NCBI RefSeq assembly: GCF_947500605.1 | Contig: NZ_CANMSJ010000003.1 | Location: 248,001-312,000 of the forward strand | Length of the DNA: 64,000 nt | Direction of reading: 5' to 3' | Origin: an uncultured Lacinutrix sp. | GTDB lineage: Bacteria > Bacteroidota > Bacteroidia > Flavobacteriales > Flavobacteriaceae | Shown: positions 17,101-25,503 of the stretch, piece by piece | Layout: each line of letters begins with the position of its first letter | How positions within the stretch are numbered: the first letter of the stretch is position 1 | Program-made: the position numbers and the translations under genes | The notes under the pieces: generated by a model | Database searches by the model: none | The model's input: the letters and a program-made list of their open reading frames with translations, nothing else | Told to the model about the DNA's origin: nothing

Positions 17101-20100
17101 GATTCTGTTTGGAAAGAATTTGGTACTTCACTCAGTATTAATGAGTCTGAATTTGTAATTCAGTTTGTTAACAATTCTCCAGGAGGATTAGGTAACGATT
17201 TAGCGATAGATGATATTAATATTACACAATCATTATGTGATTTAGATGGAGATGGTGTCGCTGATGTTTTCGATTTAGATAATGATAACGATGGGATTCC
17301 TAATATTTACGAATATGGACCTCCTTTTTTAGGAGCAGATATAGATTTAGATGCTAATGGAGTGGCTTTAATTGGCCCGGGAGCAGATACAGATGGTAAT
17401 GGAATGAGCGATATATATGAAACAGCAACTGCTTTAGATACAGATAATGATGGGACTCCAGATTATGTAGATTTAGACTCAGATAACGATTCTATTTTTG
17501 ATGCTGTAGAAAATGATGGCAATGGAGATATAGATGTTGATGGCGATGGAGTTGGAGATGGTTCAGATATTAGTACCGGAATAAATAATGATGATTTCGA
17601 TGGAGACGGCGTTTTAGCTATAATAGATAGTAATGATGATGATGGAGATGCAGATGATCATGGACTTGGTACTAACGGTTACCAGTATCCTTTAGATACA
17701 GATGGAGATGGAGTACCAGATTATTTAGATGTAGATAGTAATGATGCAGCTAATAATCCTGCAGATGGTAATGATATAGATAATACACTTTATGATGCAC
17801 TAGATACAGATAATGATGGTATTGTAGATGGTAATATAGATGCAGACAACGATGGGCTTTTAAGCGCATTTGATAGTGAAGATAATTTATTTGGTGGGCC
17901 TAGAGATTTAGATAATTCGTATAGCCTTTTCTTCGATGGAAGAAATGATTACGTAGAAGATGCTAATGTTACTGCTAACGGAAATGCAACAATTACTGCT
18001 TGGATAAAATCTGAAGGAGATAACACTTTAAATACTAATAGAATTGTAGCAGGTCAAAATAATTTTTATTTGATTGTTAATGATTCAGACAGCTCAGTTA
18101 CTGTAATGTTAAATGGTGCTGCTATTTTAACATCGACAGATTTTGTTACAGATGCTATTTGGGTACATGTTGCTGCAACAACAAACGGCTCTCAAACTGT
18201 TTTATATGTAAATGGAGAGGCGCAAGGAAGTCCAGCAGGTTCTGGAGGTGTTAATAATGATACATCTAATTTTACTATAGGAAGACTTGCTAACACAGAT
18301 TCAAATTACTTTCATGGAGAAATAGACGAAGTAAGAGTATTCGATATCGCTTTAACAGAAGAAGAAATACAAAGAACGGTTTATCAAGAATTAGAAGAAA
18401 CCCAAAATTTTAATCAAGGTAAAATTATACCTAAAGATATTTCAGCTAATGCTATTGGAGGTAACTTATTACGTTATTATAAAATGGATGGCTATAAAGG
18501 AGATATTACAGATAATAAAGTAACACCAGCTATAGATCAAATAACAGGAGCTAAACTTTACAATATTAAAGATATTTACTTTCAAACAGCACCATTACCT
18601 TACCAAACAGTAATAGATGGAGCATGGTCTACAACAGCAACATGGCTTCATGGAGATGTTTGGGATATTACAGACGAAGTAAATAATAAAGCATGGTCTA
18701 TTGTAGATATTAATAATAATGTAGATACAGATACAAGCCATACAACATTAGGTTTGTTTGTAGAAGCAGGTAAAGAGTTTGAAGTTAATACAGATGCCGA
18801 AATTAAAAACACTTGGTATTTAGAATTAAATGGGTTTATTGATCTTGCAGGTGAGTCTCAGTTAGTTCAAACTAACGAAAGTGACTTAGTATTAGGAGCT
18901 AATGGTAAACTAGAAAGAGACCAACAAGGAACAGAGAATTTATATACATATAACTACTTTTCTTCTCCAGTACATTCTAGTGATACAAACGCTGCAGTAG
19001 ATGGAAATGAAATTTATACTGTAGGTAATGTTATGATGGATGGAACAGATCCTATTAATCCAGTAGCTATTAATTTTATTGGAGGTTATGATGGAAATAA
19101 TGCGACTTCACCAATTCAAACGGCTCGTTTTTGGTTATGGAAATATAGCAATCTTGCTACTGATTACTATAACTGGGAACAAGTATTCGAGACTGGAGAT
19201 ATTAAGGTTGGAGAAGGCTATTCTATGAAAGGGCCTGGAACAGGAGCAGTTACAGATCAACAAAATTACACTTTTTCGGGTAAACCTAACAATGGTACAA
19301 TACTACTGCCAATAACAACAGATAACACTTATTTAGTTGGTAACCCATATGCATCGGCACTGGATGGAGATGCTTTTATTTTAGATAATTTAAACCTTAG
19401 TGGGCTACTTTATTTTTGGGAACATTTTGCAGGAGGAACTCATAATACTTTAGAGTACGAAGGAGGTTATGGATTCTACAATCTTTCTGGAGGAGTTCCT
19501 GCAATTCAGCACAACTACTTAACAGGAGGAAATGAAGCAGGTGGAGCGCAAAGTCTTAAAACACCTGGTCGTTATGTTCCTGTAGGTCAAGGTTTCTTTG
19601 TAGAAGGTATTAGTACTGGTGATATTAAATTTGAAAATGATCAAAGAATCTTTGTTAAAGAAGCAGGTAATACTGAATCTATATTCTTTAGAAATGATAG
19701 TAATAATACTACTAATGAAGATTATGCTATAGAAGATTTAAGGACTAAATTTAGATTTAGTTTTATATCCCCAGAAACATACAAAAGACAACTTCTTTTA
19801 ACTGTAGATGAGAATACAACTATAGATTACGATTGGGGATACGATGCTAAAATTGATGACGACAATGTTGAAGATATGTTTTGGAGTTTTGCAAATGATA
19901 AATTTGTAATACAAGGTACAAATGAAACAACCGATACAACAGTATTACCATTAAGCGTAAAAACAGTAAATGGAGGAATTATTGAAATTGGAATTGATGC
20001 ACTTGAAAACGTAGATCCAACTTTAGATATCTATTTAAAAGATAATGATATCTATCACAATCTTAGAAATGCAGCATATACAGTAACTGTAGAGTCGGGT

Positions 20101-20412
20101 GTTATAGATGGTCGTTTTGAGATTGTATTTACACCAGATCCGGCACTTTTATCTGTAGAAGAATTTCAGGAAAATAATAGTATAACTATGTTTGCTAGCA
20201 ATGGTAATTTAACAGTTAACAACCCTTTAAATAAGGAGATAAATAATATTCAAGTAATTAATATGTTGGGTCAGATAGTTTTAGAATCTCAGGTTAATAC
20301 TTCAGATAGTAAAATAAATATCCCAATGCGTTTACAAACGGGAGCTTACCTTTTCAAGTTAACGTCTACTAGTTTTACAATAACTAAAAAAGTGGTAATT
20401 AATTCTAAATAA
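14140..20412 (+). CDS. Giant LamG / thrombospondin-type-3 surface protein with T9SS type A sorting domain
   Basis: A 2090-residue secreted protein. The first hydrophobic segment (LMLSVFLCFFVFQVFSQ) is about 24 residues in, so an ATG at 14212 could be the true start. Modules visible: an N-terminal beta sandwich (about 45-215); an HYR-like domain (222-305); FN3 (385-470); a GEVED domain (475-640; AYIDFNQNDIFDDGE, VVEDFEDYKV); a choice-of-anchor-D-like domain (640-765); Ca-binding thrombospondin type 3 repeats (767-790 and about 1030-1255; DTDGDG, DNDNDG forms); a LamG-like domain (1257-1410); a long conserved module (about 1487-1990); and a type A sorting domain from about 2005, ending in KKVVINSK. 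It is probably an adhesin. It is paralogous over its C-terminal half to the 45363-50168 gene and is followed after 15 bases by a sugar dehydrogenase gene. Confidence 0.92.
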   Translation: MKSICFSVFNRHAITKNKTNYGTLMLSVFLCFFVFQVFSQTTIVKNEFIATGYTNVNNGGQGVNNGGDNWNFTATINNGQIRYTTDKFISPTRSLEIIDYYEDLEKVEFDQIDITGLTNVEFSFGYASNNALSANDRADLIYYIDGVPTTVTLIQGGNGEVNFGSNVNNGTGVANAYVLSIPNGSTSFSFDIELIADSSGGNEIIYIDDAFLTHIVATSNPPVANCQDITIELDSNGDATIVSTDVDNMLFPSSDDGTIVSYSIDIDTFNCTNVGTPVDVTLTVTDNEGQTDTCISTVTVNNYSGTMVAPTLPDVNAYCSYTVPTPADLSFRCNLITPTFLTSSSGSTTFTSSGSIVWVYNNGPGETVQATQNVIIEALVPPNNIAISTITESGATISWDDFLGEETYIIRYRKTGTTTWSSITATTNTANITGLDDLTEYDVEVSSACGAAESSYSTTYNFVTLSSGAYCTPVSSSNGVRYITNVTLPGETVDINYDSGDGGGYQDYTNIPAADLYYGEAYDISILIEGNENLFSYNHRSGWVAYIDFNQNDIFDDGERVYRSGGAGGGEENQNPYPFAAQSFIVPATAVSGVTTMRIGLRQYWSPGDPCGTTGVVEDFEDYKVKISLDPFAPQDITVVGNNTEIVNGQTTTTFSSFTDFGVYDINGGAKTRVFKIINSGSNDLILGALPVALQLGSSTDFTVTAQPVAGTTIAPGGFETFSVSFDPSTITSNITAVVVIDSNDPDENPFTYTIIGEGAELYPDTDGDGISNNIDVDDDNDGISDSEEQLQCLMYSNASVVETQFLNETFGSGINRIAINGNTDGVTTSYCYEDGINGQTGEECDADVNLNDGEYAVHYSITNGDATNNAVTANGENIATFGYYAWYKGEDHTPGDTNGRMAIFNGDVDPGVFYETAVSGILPNVPINYSFWAINIDNADNRFSGGELPRINPNITINFLTSDYSTVLASFDTGDITRCTSGNNCVDSVWKEFGTSLSINESEFVIQFVNNSPGGLGNDLAIDDINITQSLCDLDGDGVADVFDLDNDNDGIPNIYEYGPPFLGADIDLDANGVALIGPGADTDGNGMSDIYETATALDTDNDGTPDYVDLDSDNDSIFDAVENDGNGDIDVDGDGVGDGSDISTGINNDDFDGDGVLAIIDSNDDDGDADDHGLGTNGYQYPLDTDGDGVPDYLDVDSNDAANNPADGNDIDNTLYDALDTDNDGIVDGNIDADNDGLLSAFDSEDNLFGGPRDLDNSYSLFFDGRNDYVEDANVTANGNATITAWIKSEGDNTLNTNRIVAGQNNFYLIVNDSDSSVTVMLNGAAILTSTDFVTDAIWVHVAATTNGSQTVLYVNGEAQGSPAGSGGVNNDTSNFTIGRLANTDSNYFHGEIDEVRVFDIALTEEEIQRTVYQELEETQNFNQGKIIPKDISANAIGGNLLRYYKMDGYKGDITDNKVTPAIDQITGAKLYNIKDIYFQTAPLPYQTVIDGAWSTTATWLHGDVWDITDEVNNKAWSIVDINNNVDTDTSHTTLGLFVEAGKEFEVNTDAEIKNTWYLELNGFIDLAGESQLVQTNESDLVLGANGKLERDQQGTENLYTYNYFSSPVHSSDTNAAVDGNEIYTVGNVMMDGTDPINPVAINFIGGYDGNNATSPIQTARFWLWKYSNLATDYYNWEQVFETGDIKVGEGYSMKGPGTGAVTDQQNYTFSGKPNNGTILLPITTDNTYLVGNPYASALDGDAFILDNLNLSGLLYFWEHFAGGTHNTLEYEGGYGFYNLSGGVPAIQHNYLTGGNEAGGAQSLKTPGRYVPVGQGFFVEGISTGDIKFENDQRIFVKEAGNTESIFFRNDSNNTTNEDYAIEDLRTKFRFSFISPETYKRQLLLTVDENTTIDYDWGYDAKIDDDNVEDMFWSFANDKFVIQGTNETTDTTVLPLSVKTVNGGIIEIGIDALENVDPTLDIYLKDNDIYHNLRNAAYTVTVESGVIDGRFEIVFTPDPALLSVEEFQENNSITMFASNGNLTVNNPLNKEINNIQVINMLGQIVLESQVNTSDSKINIPMRLQTGAYLFKLTSTSFTITKKVVINSK

Positions 20413-20427
20413 TAATTAAAACAGAGT

Positions 20428-23028
20428 ATGAAAAAAACTTTACTTTTTATGGCAATATTTTGCCTAGCATTTATAAATGCGCAAACTCCTACAACCGATG
20501 GTCCAGATTGGACTGTTACTAACATTACTAGTGATAATGCTTTAGATTTCCCATGGGAAATAACTTATGCTCCAGATGATAATCTTTGGATAACAGAACG
20601 AATAGGAGAAAAAATAGTGAATTTTAATATAGCAAATAGTACTATCTCTACAATGATAGATCTTAGCTCTAGAATTACAACATCTAAGCAAGGAGGATTA
20701 ATGGGTATGGCTATACATCCAGATTTATATAACAATATTAATACAGTAACAAACAATTACGTTTTTGCATCTTATACTTATGACGATGCAGGTACTTTAA
20801 AAACAAGAATTGTTAGATTACTTTATAATAGTGTTACAGGATTATTAACCGAAGATTCAAGTACAGGAAACGTAAATGGTTCTATTGTTGAAGGTATGCC
20901 AGGAAGTGCAGATCATAACTCTGGACGTTTAATTTTTGGCCCAGATTTAAAATTATATTATACTATTGGTGATCAAGGCGCTAATCAATTTGATAATGCT
21001 TGCGATCCAATTTTAGCTCAAGTGTTACCAACATCTGCAACAGATTTTGATAGTTACCCAGGTAAAACATTACGTATTAATACAGATGGTTCTATACCAA
21101 CAGATAATCCTATTTTCAATAGTGTACAAAGTCATGTTTATACTTATGGACATAGAAATGCTCAAGGAATTATTTTTGCTCAAGATGGTACACTTTATAA
21201 TTCTGAACATGGAGCAAAAGTAGATGATGAACTTAATAAGGTTATTGCAGGAAAAAATTATGGTTGGCCAGAAATTGCTGGTTATTATGATAATATGGCT
21301 TATGCATATTGTAACTGGTCTTCTTTAGGAGGTGGATGTAATGCAGGTGATTTTAGCGATCACAATTGTCCAAATGGAGTGACTGCGTTTACAGAGTTCG
21401 AGTCTTTTCCTAGTGGTCCTCCTTCAGATTTTCAACCTCCAATAGGGACGTATAATAGTACAACAGATGTAGATCCATCAGGAGGATTTTTATCTTGGCC
21501 AAGTATTGCACCTTCAAGTATAGATATTCACGAAACAGGAAACATTCCTTGTTGGGATAGATCTTTATTAATTCCTTCATTAAAAAGAGGAACTATTTTT
21601 AGAGCAAAATTAACACCAGATGGAAATGATGTAGTGGGTGATTATTACGAGGAGCTTCATTCATCTGATGATCGTTACAGAGATATTGCTATTTCTCCAG
21701 ATGGTTTAACTATTTATGCTGTTACAGATAATTCTGGAGGTACATCTGGTCCATCATCAGGAGGTTTTGTAACTATTACAAATCCAGGTGTTATTGTTAA
21801 ATTAGAGTATGTTGGTCCATTGTCTACAGATCCTATTGCTAGTCCAACATTAGAAGATGTTGTTAGCTATTGCTCAATTACAGTAGATGCACCAGAGGTT
21901 ATGTCTAACAATTGTACTGTGCTTACAGGTACAACTACAGATCCTACAACGTATAGTTCTGGTACTAATATAGTAGAATGGAGTTTTAACGATAATGGTA
22001 ACGTAGTTACAGCAAATCAAAACGTTATAATTAATGCGCTAGAGGTGCCGTCGAATATTAGTGTAGTTCCTTCTAATGTTTCTGCAGATATATCTTGGGA
22101 TAACTTAGGTAATACAATTTTCGAGGTTAGGTACAGGGAGGTAGGAGCAAGCACATGGTTAACCGAAACTACATCTGTAAATAGTATAACTTTAACAAGT
22201 TTAACCTTATCTACAAATTATGAATTTCAAGTATTAAGCGATTGTGGTGGTACACAATCTGCATATAGTACTGTTACTAATTTTACAACATTAGCAATTA
22301 CATATTGTGATGCACAAGGTGTTGCTGCTGGGCATATAAGTAATGTGTTATTAAATGGAGAAAATAGTACTTCTATTAATTCATCTTCTAGTACTAATGT
22401 AGCTTATACAGATTATACATCTTTATCACCTGTAGATTTAAAAAAAGGAGAAACCTACAGTATGCAAGTTTCAACAAGTTACAACGCTTCGGGAGTTTCA
22501 GTTTGGATAGATTATAATCAAGATGGAGATTTTGACGACAGTAACGAAAAAGTTTGGGATGATGCAGTAGGAACCACAGAAGCATCTCCAAGATCCAATT
22601 CTTTTTTAATACCTAGTGGTGTTCTTGTAGGGTCTACTAGAATGAGAGTGGCATCTAGACAATATTACACTATATCAGGATCTTGTGGAGATGTTGTTGA
22701 GGCTGGTCAAGATAGTGAAGTGGAGGATTATACAGTTAATATTATTGAAGAGTCACTTGGTGTTAACGCGCTTAGTTTAGAGGTTTTTAATATCTCTCCA
22801 AACCCATTTAACTCTCAAATAAAGATAAACAAGCCTTCTTCAATAAAAGACTTAACAATTACTTTATTCGATATTCATGGTAGAATAATTAGAAAAGAAG
22901 CCATTTCAGGTAATCAATCAGGAACAATTACCATTAACAATTTAGACGATTTAAACGCAGGAGTTTATTTTGTAAGAATAAGTGATGGAAATTCTGTGTC
23001 AAGCGCTAAAAAGCTAGTTAAAATATAA
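20428..23028 (+). CDS. Secreted PQQ-type sugar dehydrogenase with FN3, GEVED and T9SS sorting domains
   Basis: An 866-residue exported protein (signal peptide to residue 18, AFINA). Residues about 25-480 are a glucose/sorbosone dehydrogenase six-blade propeller: DHNSGRLIFGPD then YYTIGDQG matches soluble PQQ glucose dehydrogenase around its catalytic His, and HGAKVDDELN and NYGWPEIAGY are further family signatures. It should oxidise a sugar or similar alcohol with PQQ outside the cell. Next come FN3 (about 540-625), a GEVED domain (626-775; WIDYNQDGDFDD, SEVEDYTV) and a type A T9SS sorting domain from about 780 (ISPNPFNSQIKI ... GVYFVRISDG). It is cotranscribed with the giant protein upstream, with 15 bases between them. 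Substrate and electron acceptor are unknown, and no PQQ synthesis gene is in the window. Confidence 0.92.
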   Translation: MKKTLLFMAIFCLAFINAQTPTTDGPDWTVTNITSDNALDFPWEITYAPDDNLWITERIGEKIVNFNIANSTISTMIDLSSRITTSKQGGLMGMAIHPDLYNNINTVTNNYVFASYTYDDAGTLKTRIVRLLYNSVTGLLTEDSSTGNVNGSIVEGMPGSADHNSGRLIFGPDLKLYYTIGDQGANQFDNACDPILAQVLPTSATDFDSYPGKTLRINTDGSIPTDNPIFNSVQSHVYTYGHRNAQGIIFAQDGTLYNSEHGAKVDDELNKVIAGKNYGWPEIAGYYDNMAYAYCNWSSLGGGCNAGDFSDHNCPNGVTAFTEFESFPSGPPSDFQPPIGTYNSTTDVDPSGGFLSWPSIAPSSIDIHETGNIPCWDRSLLIPSLKRGTIFRAKLTPDGNDVVGDYYEELHSSDDRYRDIAISPDGLTIYAVTDNSGGTSGPSSGGFVTITNPGVIVKLEYVGPLSTDPIASPTLEDVVSYCSITVDAPEVMSNNCTVLTGTTTDPTTYSSGTNIVEWSFNDNGNVVTANQNVIINALEVPSNISVVPSNVSADISWDNLGNTIFEVRYREVGASTWLTETTSVNSITLTSLTLSTNYEFQVLSDCGGTQSAYSTVTNFTTLAITYCDAQGVAAGHISNVLLNGENSTSINSSSSTNVAYTDYTSLSPVDLKKGETYSMQVSTSYNASGVSVWIDYNQDGDFDDSNEKVWDDAVGTTEASPRSNSFLIPSGVLVGSTRMRVASRQYYTISGSCGDVVEAGQDSEVEDYTVNIIEESLGVNALSLEVFNISPNPFNSQIKINKPSSIKDLTITLFDIHGRIIRKEAISGNQSGTITINNLDDLNAGVYFVRISDGNSVSSAKKLVKI

Positions 23029-23080
23029 TTTAAAGCTATTTATAGAGTATTCTATATTATTAACATGGCGTTATAAAGTA

Positions 23081-23113
23081 AAAACCAGAGAAGTTAATTT
23101 CTCTGGTTTTTTT
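23081..23113 (+). terminator. Intrinsic terminator
   Basis: A 12-bp perfect stem (23081-23092 with 23099-23110) with a 6-base loop is followed by T. It closes the surface-protein/dehydrogenase operon. Confidence 0.88.
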
Positions 23114-23150
23114 ATGTCTTTAATTTTAATATTCATTTTAGTATATAAAC

Positions 23151-23184
23151 AAAAAAAGTCGCAACGTAAGTTGCGACTTTTTTT
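23151..23184. terminator. Bidirectional terminator overlapping the rng stop codon
   Basis: A perfect 15-bp inverted repeat (23151-23165 with 23170-23184), GTCGCAAC core, GTAA loop, has A and T tracts on the two sides, so it works on either strand. Its right end overlaps the minus-strand TAA at 23183-23185 of the RNase G gene. Confidence 0.9.
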
Positions 23185-24730
23185 ATTTTATTGGTTCACC
23201 ATTTTTATCAAAAAAATGATATTCTAAATATGTGTAAGCATCTCTGGGTTGTATTTTAACCCATTTTTTGTGTTCAAAAAACCATTTTGAACGAATAGAT
23301 GGAAAGCCTTTTGTTAAGAAGGCTGCTATAAAAGGATGTGTGTTTAAAGTCACCTTACCATAGTCTTTTTTTAATAATACCTCTAAATCATGATTGATTT
23401 TAGATAATATTCCAATTGGAGCTTCAACCTCTTCAGTACTATTGCCACCATTAGGATCTTCCTCTCTGGTTTTAATATTCATTTCAGGTCTTACTCTTTG
23501 TCTTGTAATTTGAATCAATCCAAATTTACTTGGAGGTAATATTTTGTGTTTAGCTCTGTCATCTTTCATTTCATCACGAAGATGATTAAAGAGTTTTTTT
23601 CTGTTTTCAGCTTTATTAAGATCAATAAAATCGACTACAATTATGCCTCCCATATCTCGAAGGCGAAGCTGTCTGGCAACTTCAGTAGCAGAAATCATAT
23701 TAACCTCTAAGGCTGTTTCTTCTTGGGAATTAGCTTTATTAGATCTATTTCCACTGTTTACGTCAACAACATGCAAAGCTTCTGTATGCTCTATTACTAA
23801 ATAGGCACCTTTAGCCATTGAAACTGTTTTCCCGAAGGCAGTTTTAATTTGTCTATCGACTCCAAATTTTTCAAAAATAGGAGTGTTAGATTGATGTAAC
23901 TTGACTATTGATTCTTTTTTTGGTGCAATTTCTTGCACATAATCTTTAATTTGATTGTAAAGCGCTTCATCATCAACTTGAATACCGGTAAACGAGTCGT
24001 TAAAAATATCTCTTAACATTGAAGAGGCTTTGTTTAACTCTCCATGTACCTTAGAAGGATGATTTGCTTTGTGTAGCTTTTTACACATTGTGGTCCAACG
24101 ACCTAACAAATTTTGTAAATCTTTATCTAATTCGGCTACTTTTTTCCCTTCGGCTACTGTTCGCACAATAATTCCAAAACCTTTTGGTGTAATACTTTTT
24201 ACCAAACGTTTCAGTCTGTCTTTTTCTGCTTTGTCTTCTATTTTTTGAGAAATAGAAATACGATCGCTAAAAGGGACTAAAACTATATATCTACCAGCAA
24301 TAGAAAGCTCAGAGCTTATTCTTGGGCCTTTTGTAGATATAGGTTCCTTTACTATTTGTACTAACATTGATTGATTTGACTTTACAACATTGGCAATCTT
24401 GCCGTCTTTGTCAATATCTTTCTCAAATGGGAAATCTTTTAATGAGAAATCATTTAATTTACCTGTGCTTACACGTTTTGTGAATTGTAAGAGAGAAGAT
24501 ATTTTTGGCCCTAAATCGTGATAATGCAAGAATGCATCTTTCTCGTAACCTACATTTACAAATGCAGCATTTAGTCCAGGAACAGCTTTACGTATTTTGG
24601 CAATAAACACATCACCAACAGCAAAGTTGTTACTATCTTCTTCCTTATGTAATTCAATAAGTTTTCCATCTTTTAATAAGGCAAAATCAACACCGTCAGA
24701 ATTAGATCTGATAATCAATTCTTTATTCAT
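23183..24730 (-). CDS. rng: Ribonuclease E/G family endoribonuclease
   Basis: A 515-residue cytoplasmic endoribonuclease for rRNA and mRNA processing. It contains an N-terminal S1-type RNA-binding region (VGDVFIAKIRKAVPGLNAAFV ... KDAFLHYHD), the catalytic core with the two Mg-binding Asp contexts VVDVNSGNR and IVVDFIDLN, and the LIQITRQRVRPE motif. There is no long C-terminal scaffold as in E. coli RNase E, so its size fits RNase G. It lies downstream of HU and the 30-residue basic protein on the same strand, an arrangement I recall as common in Flavobacteriia. The 200-base leader is unusually structured, which could matter because E. coli rne is autoregulated through its leader. Confidence 0.95.
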   Translation of the reverse strand: MNKELIIRSNSDGVDFALLKDGKLIELHKEEDSNNFAVGDVFIAKIRKAVPGLNAAFVNVGYEKDAFLHYHDLGPKISSLLQFTKRVSTGKLNDFSLKDFPFEKDIDKDGKIANVVKSNQSMLVQIVKEPISTKGPRISSELSIAGRYIVLVPFSDRISISQKIEDKAEKDRLKRLVKSITPKGFGIIVRTVAEGKKVAELDKDLQNLLGRWTTMCKKLHKANHPSKVHGELNKASSMLRDIFNDSFTGIQVDDEALYNQIKDYVQEIAPKKESIVKLHQSNTPIFEKFGVDRQIKTAFGKTVSMAKGAYLVIEHTEALHVVDVNSGNRSNKANSQEETALEVNMISATEVARQLRLRDMGGIIVVDFIDLNKAENRKKLFNHLRDEMKDDRAKHKILPPSKFGLIQITRQRVRPEMNIKTREEDPNGGNSTEEVEAPIGILSKINHDLEVLLKKDYGKVTLNTHPFIAAFLTKGFPSIRSKWFFEHKKWVKIQPRDAYTYLEYHFFDKNGEPIK

Positions 24731-24937
24731 ACTGTTAATTTTAATCTATTATACACTAGGTATAACAGATGGATTATACATTATTTTGTTTGGCAAAATT
24801 TAGCCATACATCATGTCTTAAATAAATAAGACATTCACAGGATTTTTTAATAAAAATCCGAAGAACTTAGACTACACGCAAGGTCTTACGTGATAATAGT
24901 TAAGTTCGTTTTCAAAGAACGTTGTTTTTAATAAACC
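24731..24937 (-). promoter_or_regulatory. Structured leader region upstream of rng
   Basis: At least three hairpins lie between the upstream terminator and the rng ATG: 8 bp at 24813-24820/24827-24834, 8 bp at 24840-24847/24852-24859, and GAACTTA at 24863-24869 with TAAGTTC at 24901-24907, the last overlapping a GTTC/GAAC alternative (24904-24907/24917-24920). None has a T-run placed as in an intrinsic terminator. I see no clean TAnnTTTG box; TAAATTTTG on the minus strand near 24800 has one base too many. Confidence 0.4.
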
Positions 24938-24966
24938 AAAAAAGTAGTTATAAAAACTACTTTTTT
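24938..24966 (-). terminator. Intrinsic terminator after the small basic protein gene
   Basis: A 12-bp stem (24938-24949 with 24955-24966) with a 5-base loop ends in a T run on the minus strand, 3 bases past the stop codon of the small gene. It is A/T-rich, so its strength is uncertain. Confidence 0.75.
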
Positions 24967-24969
24967 GAA

Positions 24970-25062
24970 TTACTTCTTCTTTTTGTGACGGTTAGCACGT
25001 CTTCTCTTTTTACGCTTATGCGTTGCAACCTTGTGTCTCTTTCTTTTTTTACCGCTTGGCAT
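24970..25062 (-). CDS. 30-residue, extremely basic conserved small protein (possible ribosomal protein)
   Basis: A minus-strand ATG at 25060-25062 opens a 30-codon frame ending at 24970. It begins MPSGKKRKRHKVATH. Eighteen of 30 residues are Lys or Arg and three are His, with KKKK at the C-terminus. It sits 42 bases after the HU stop and is closed by its own terminator. I recall the same MPSGKKRKRHKVATHKRK start from the same place in many Bacteroidota genomes, so it is not a chance frame. The composition is typical of tiny ribosomal proteins, and it could be the extra large-subunit protein reported from Bacteroidota ribosomes; that link is from memory and unverified. Confidence 0.85.
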   Translation of the reverse strand: MPSGKKRKRHKVATHKRKKRRRANRHKKKK

Positions 25063-25104
25063 AAGATGTCTGGTTTTAAATTAATAATTCGTTTTATGTT
25101 GTAA

Positions 25105-25395
25105 TTACTTTACGTCAACATTAGTTTTTACACCTTCTACAAAAACTTTTGCAGGTTTAAATGCTGGTATATTGTGTGCTGGAATCTTAATAGTAGTATT
25201 TTTAGAAATATTCCTACCAGTCTTTTCAGCTCTCTTCTTTATAATGAAACTTCCAAATCCACGTAAGTAAACATTGTCACCACTTTCTAAAGATGTTTTA
25301 ACCTCTTCCATGAATGTTTCTACAGTTGCTTGAACGTCTCCTTTTTCAATTCCTAATTTCTCAGAAATTTTTGATACTAAATCAGCTTTAGTCAT
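25105..25395 (-). CDS. hup: HU-family nucleoid DNA-binding protein
   Basis: A 96-residue histone-like protein that bends and compacts DNA as a dimer. It shows the N-terminal helices (MTKADLVSKISEKLG), the RGFGSFIIKKR saddle strand and the arm sequence with GRN, IKIPAHNIPAFKPAK. I start it at the ATG at 25393-25395. A longer frame reaching 25440 runs back into the promoter box at 25438-25445, so those codons cannot be translated from that promoter. It is the first gene of a probable HU-small basic protein-(rng) unit and divergent from mutY. Confidence 0.95.
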   Translation of the reverse strand: MTKADLVSKISEKLGIEKGDVQATVETFMEEVKTSLESGDNVYLRGFGSFIIKKRAEKTGRNISKNTTIKIPAHNIPAFKPAKVFVEGVKTNVDVK

Positions 25396-25437
25396 TGTCT
25401 TTCTCTTGTTTGTGTTATTACTATTCTTAAGGGTTGG

Positions 25438-25445
25438 CAAATATA
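25438..25445 (-). promoter_or_regulatory. HU promoter -7 box
   Basis: The minus strand reads TATATTTG, a full match to TAnnTTTG. A TTTG at 25467-25470 lies 21 bases upstream as the -33 element. Transcription would start about 35 bases before the HU ATG. Confidence 0.75.
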
Positions 25446-25503
25446 GGAATTAAATATTCAATATTTCAAACCTAATTCATTAAAATTTAATGCTATAAAG
25501 AAT

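Noticed and set aside
17230-17900. Repeated GATGGAGATGG-type DNA that looks like a short-repeat array
   Set aside because: Spacing and sequence vary and the repeats translate in frame into thrombospondin type 3 Asp-rich repeats; this is not a CRISPR array.
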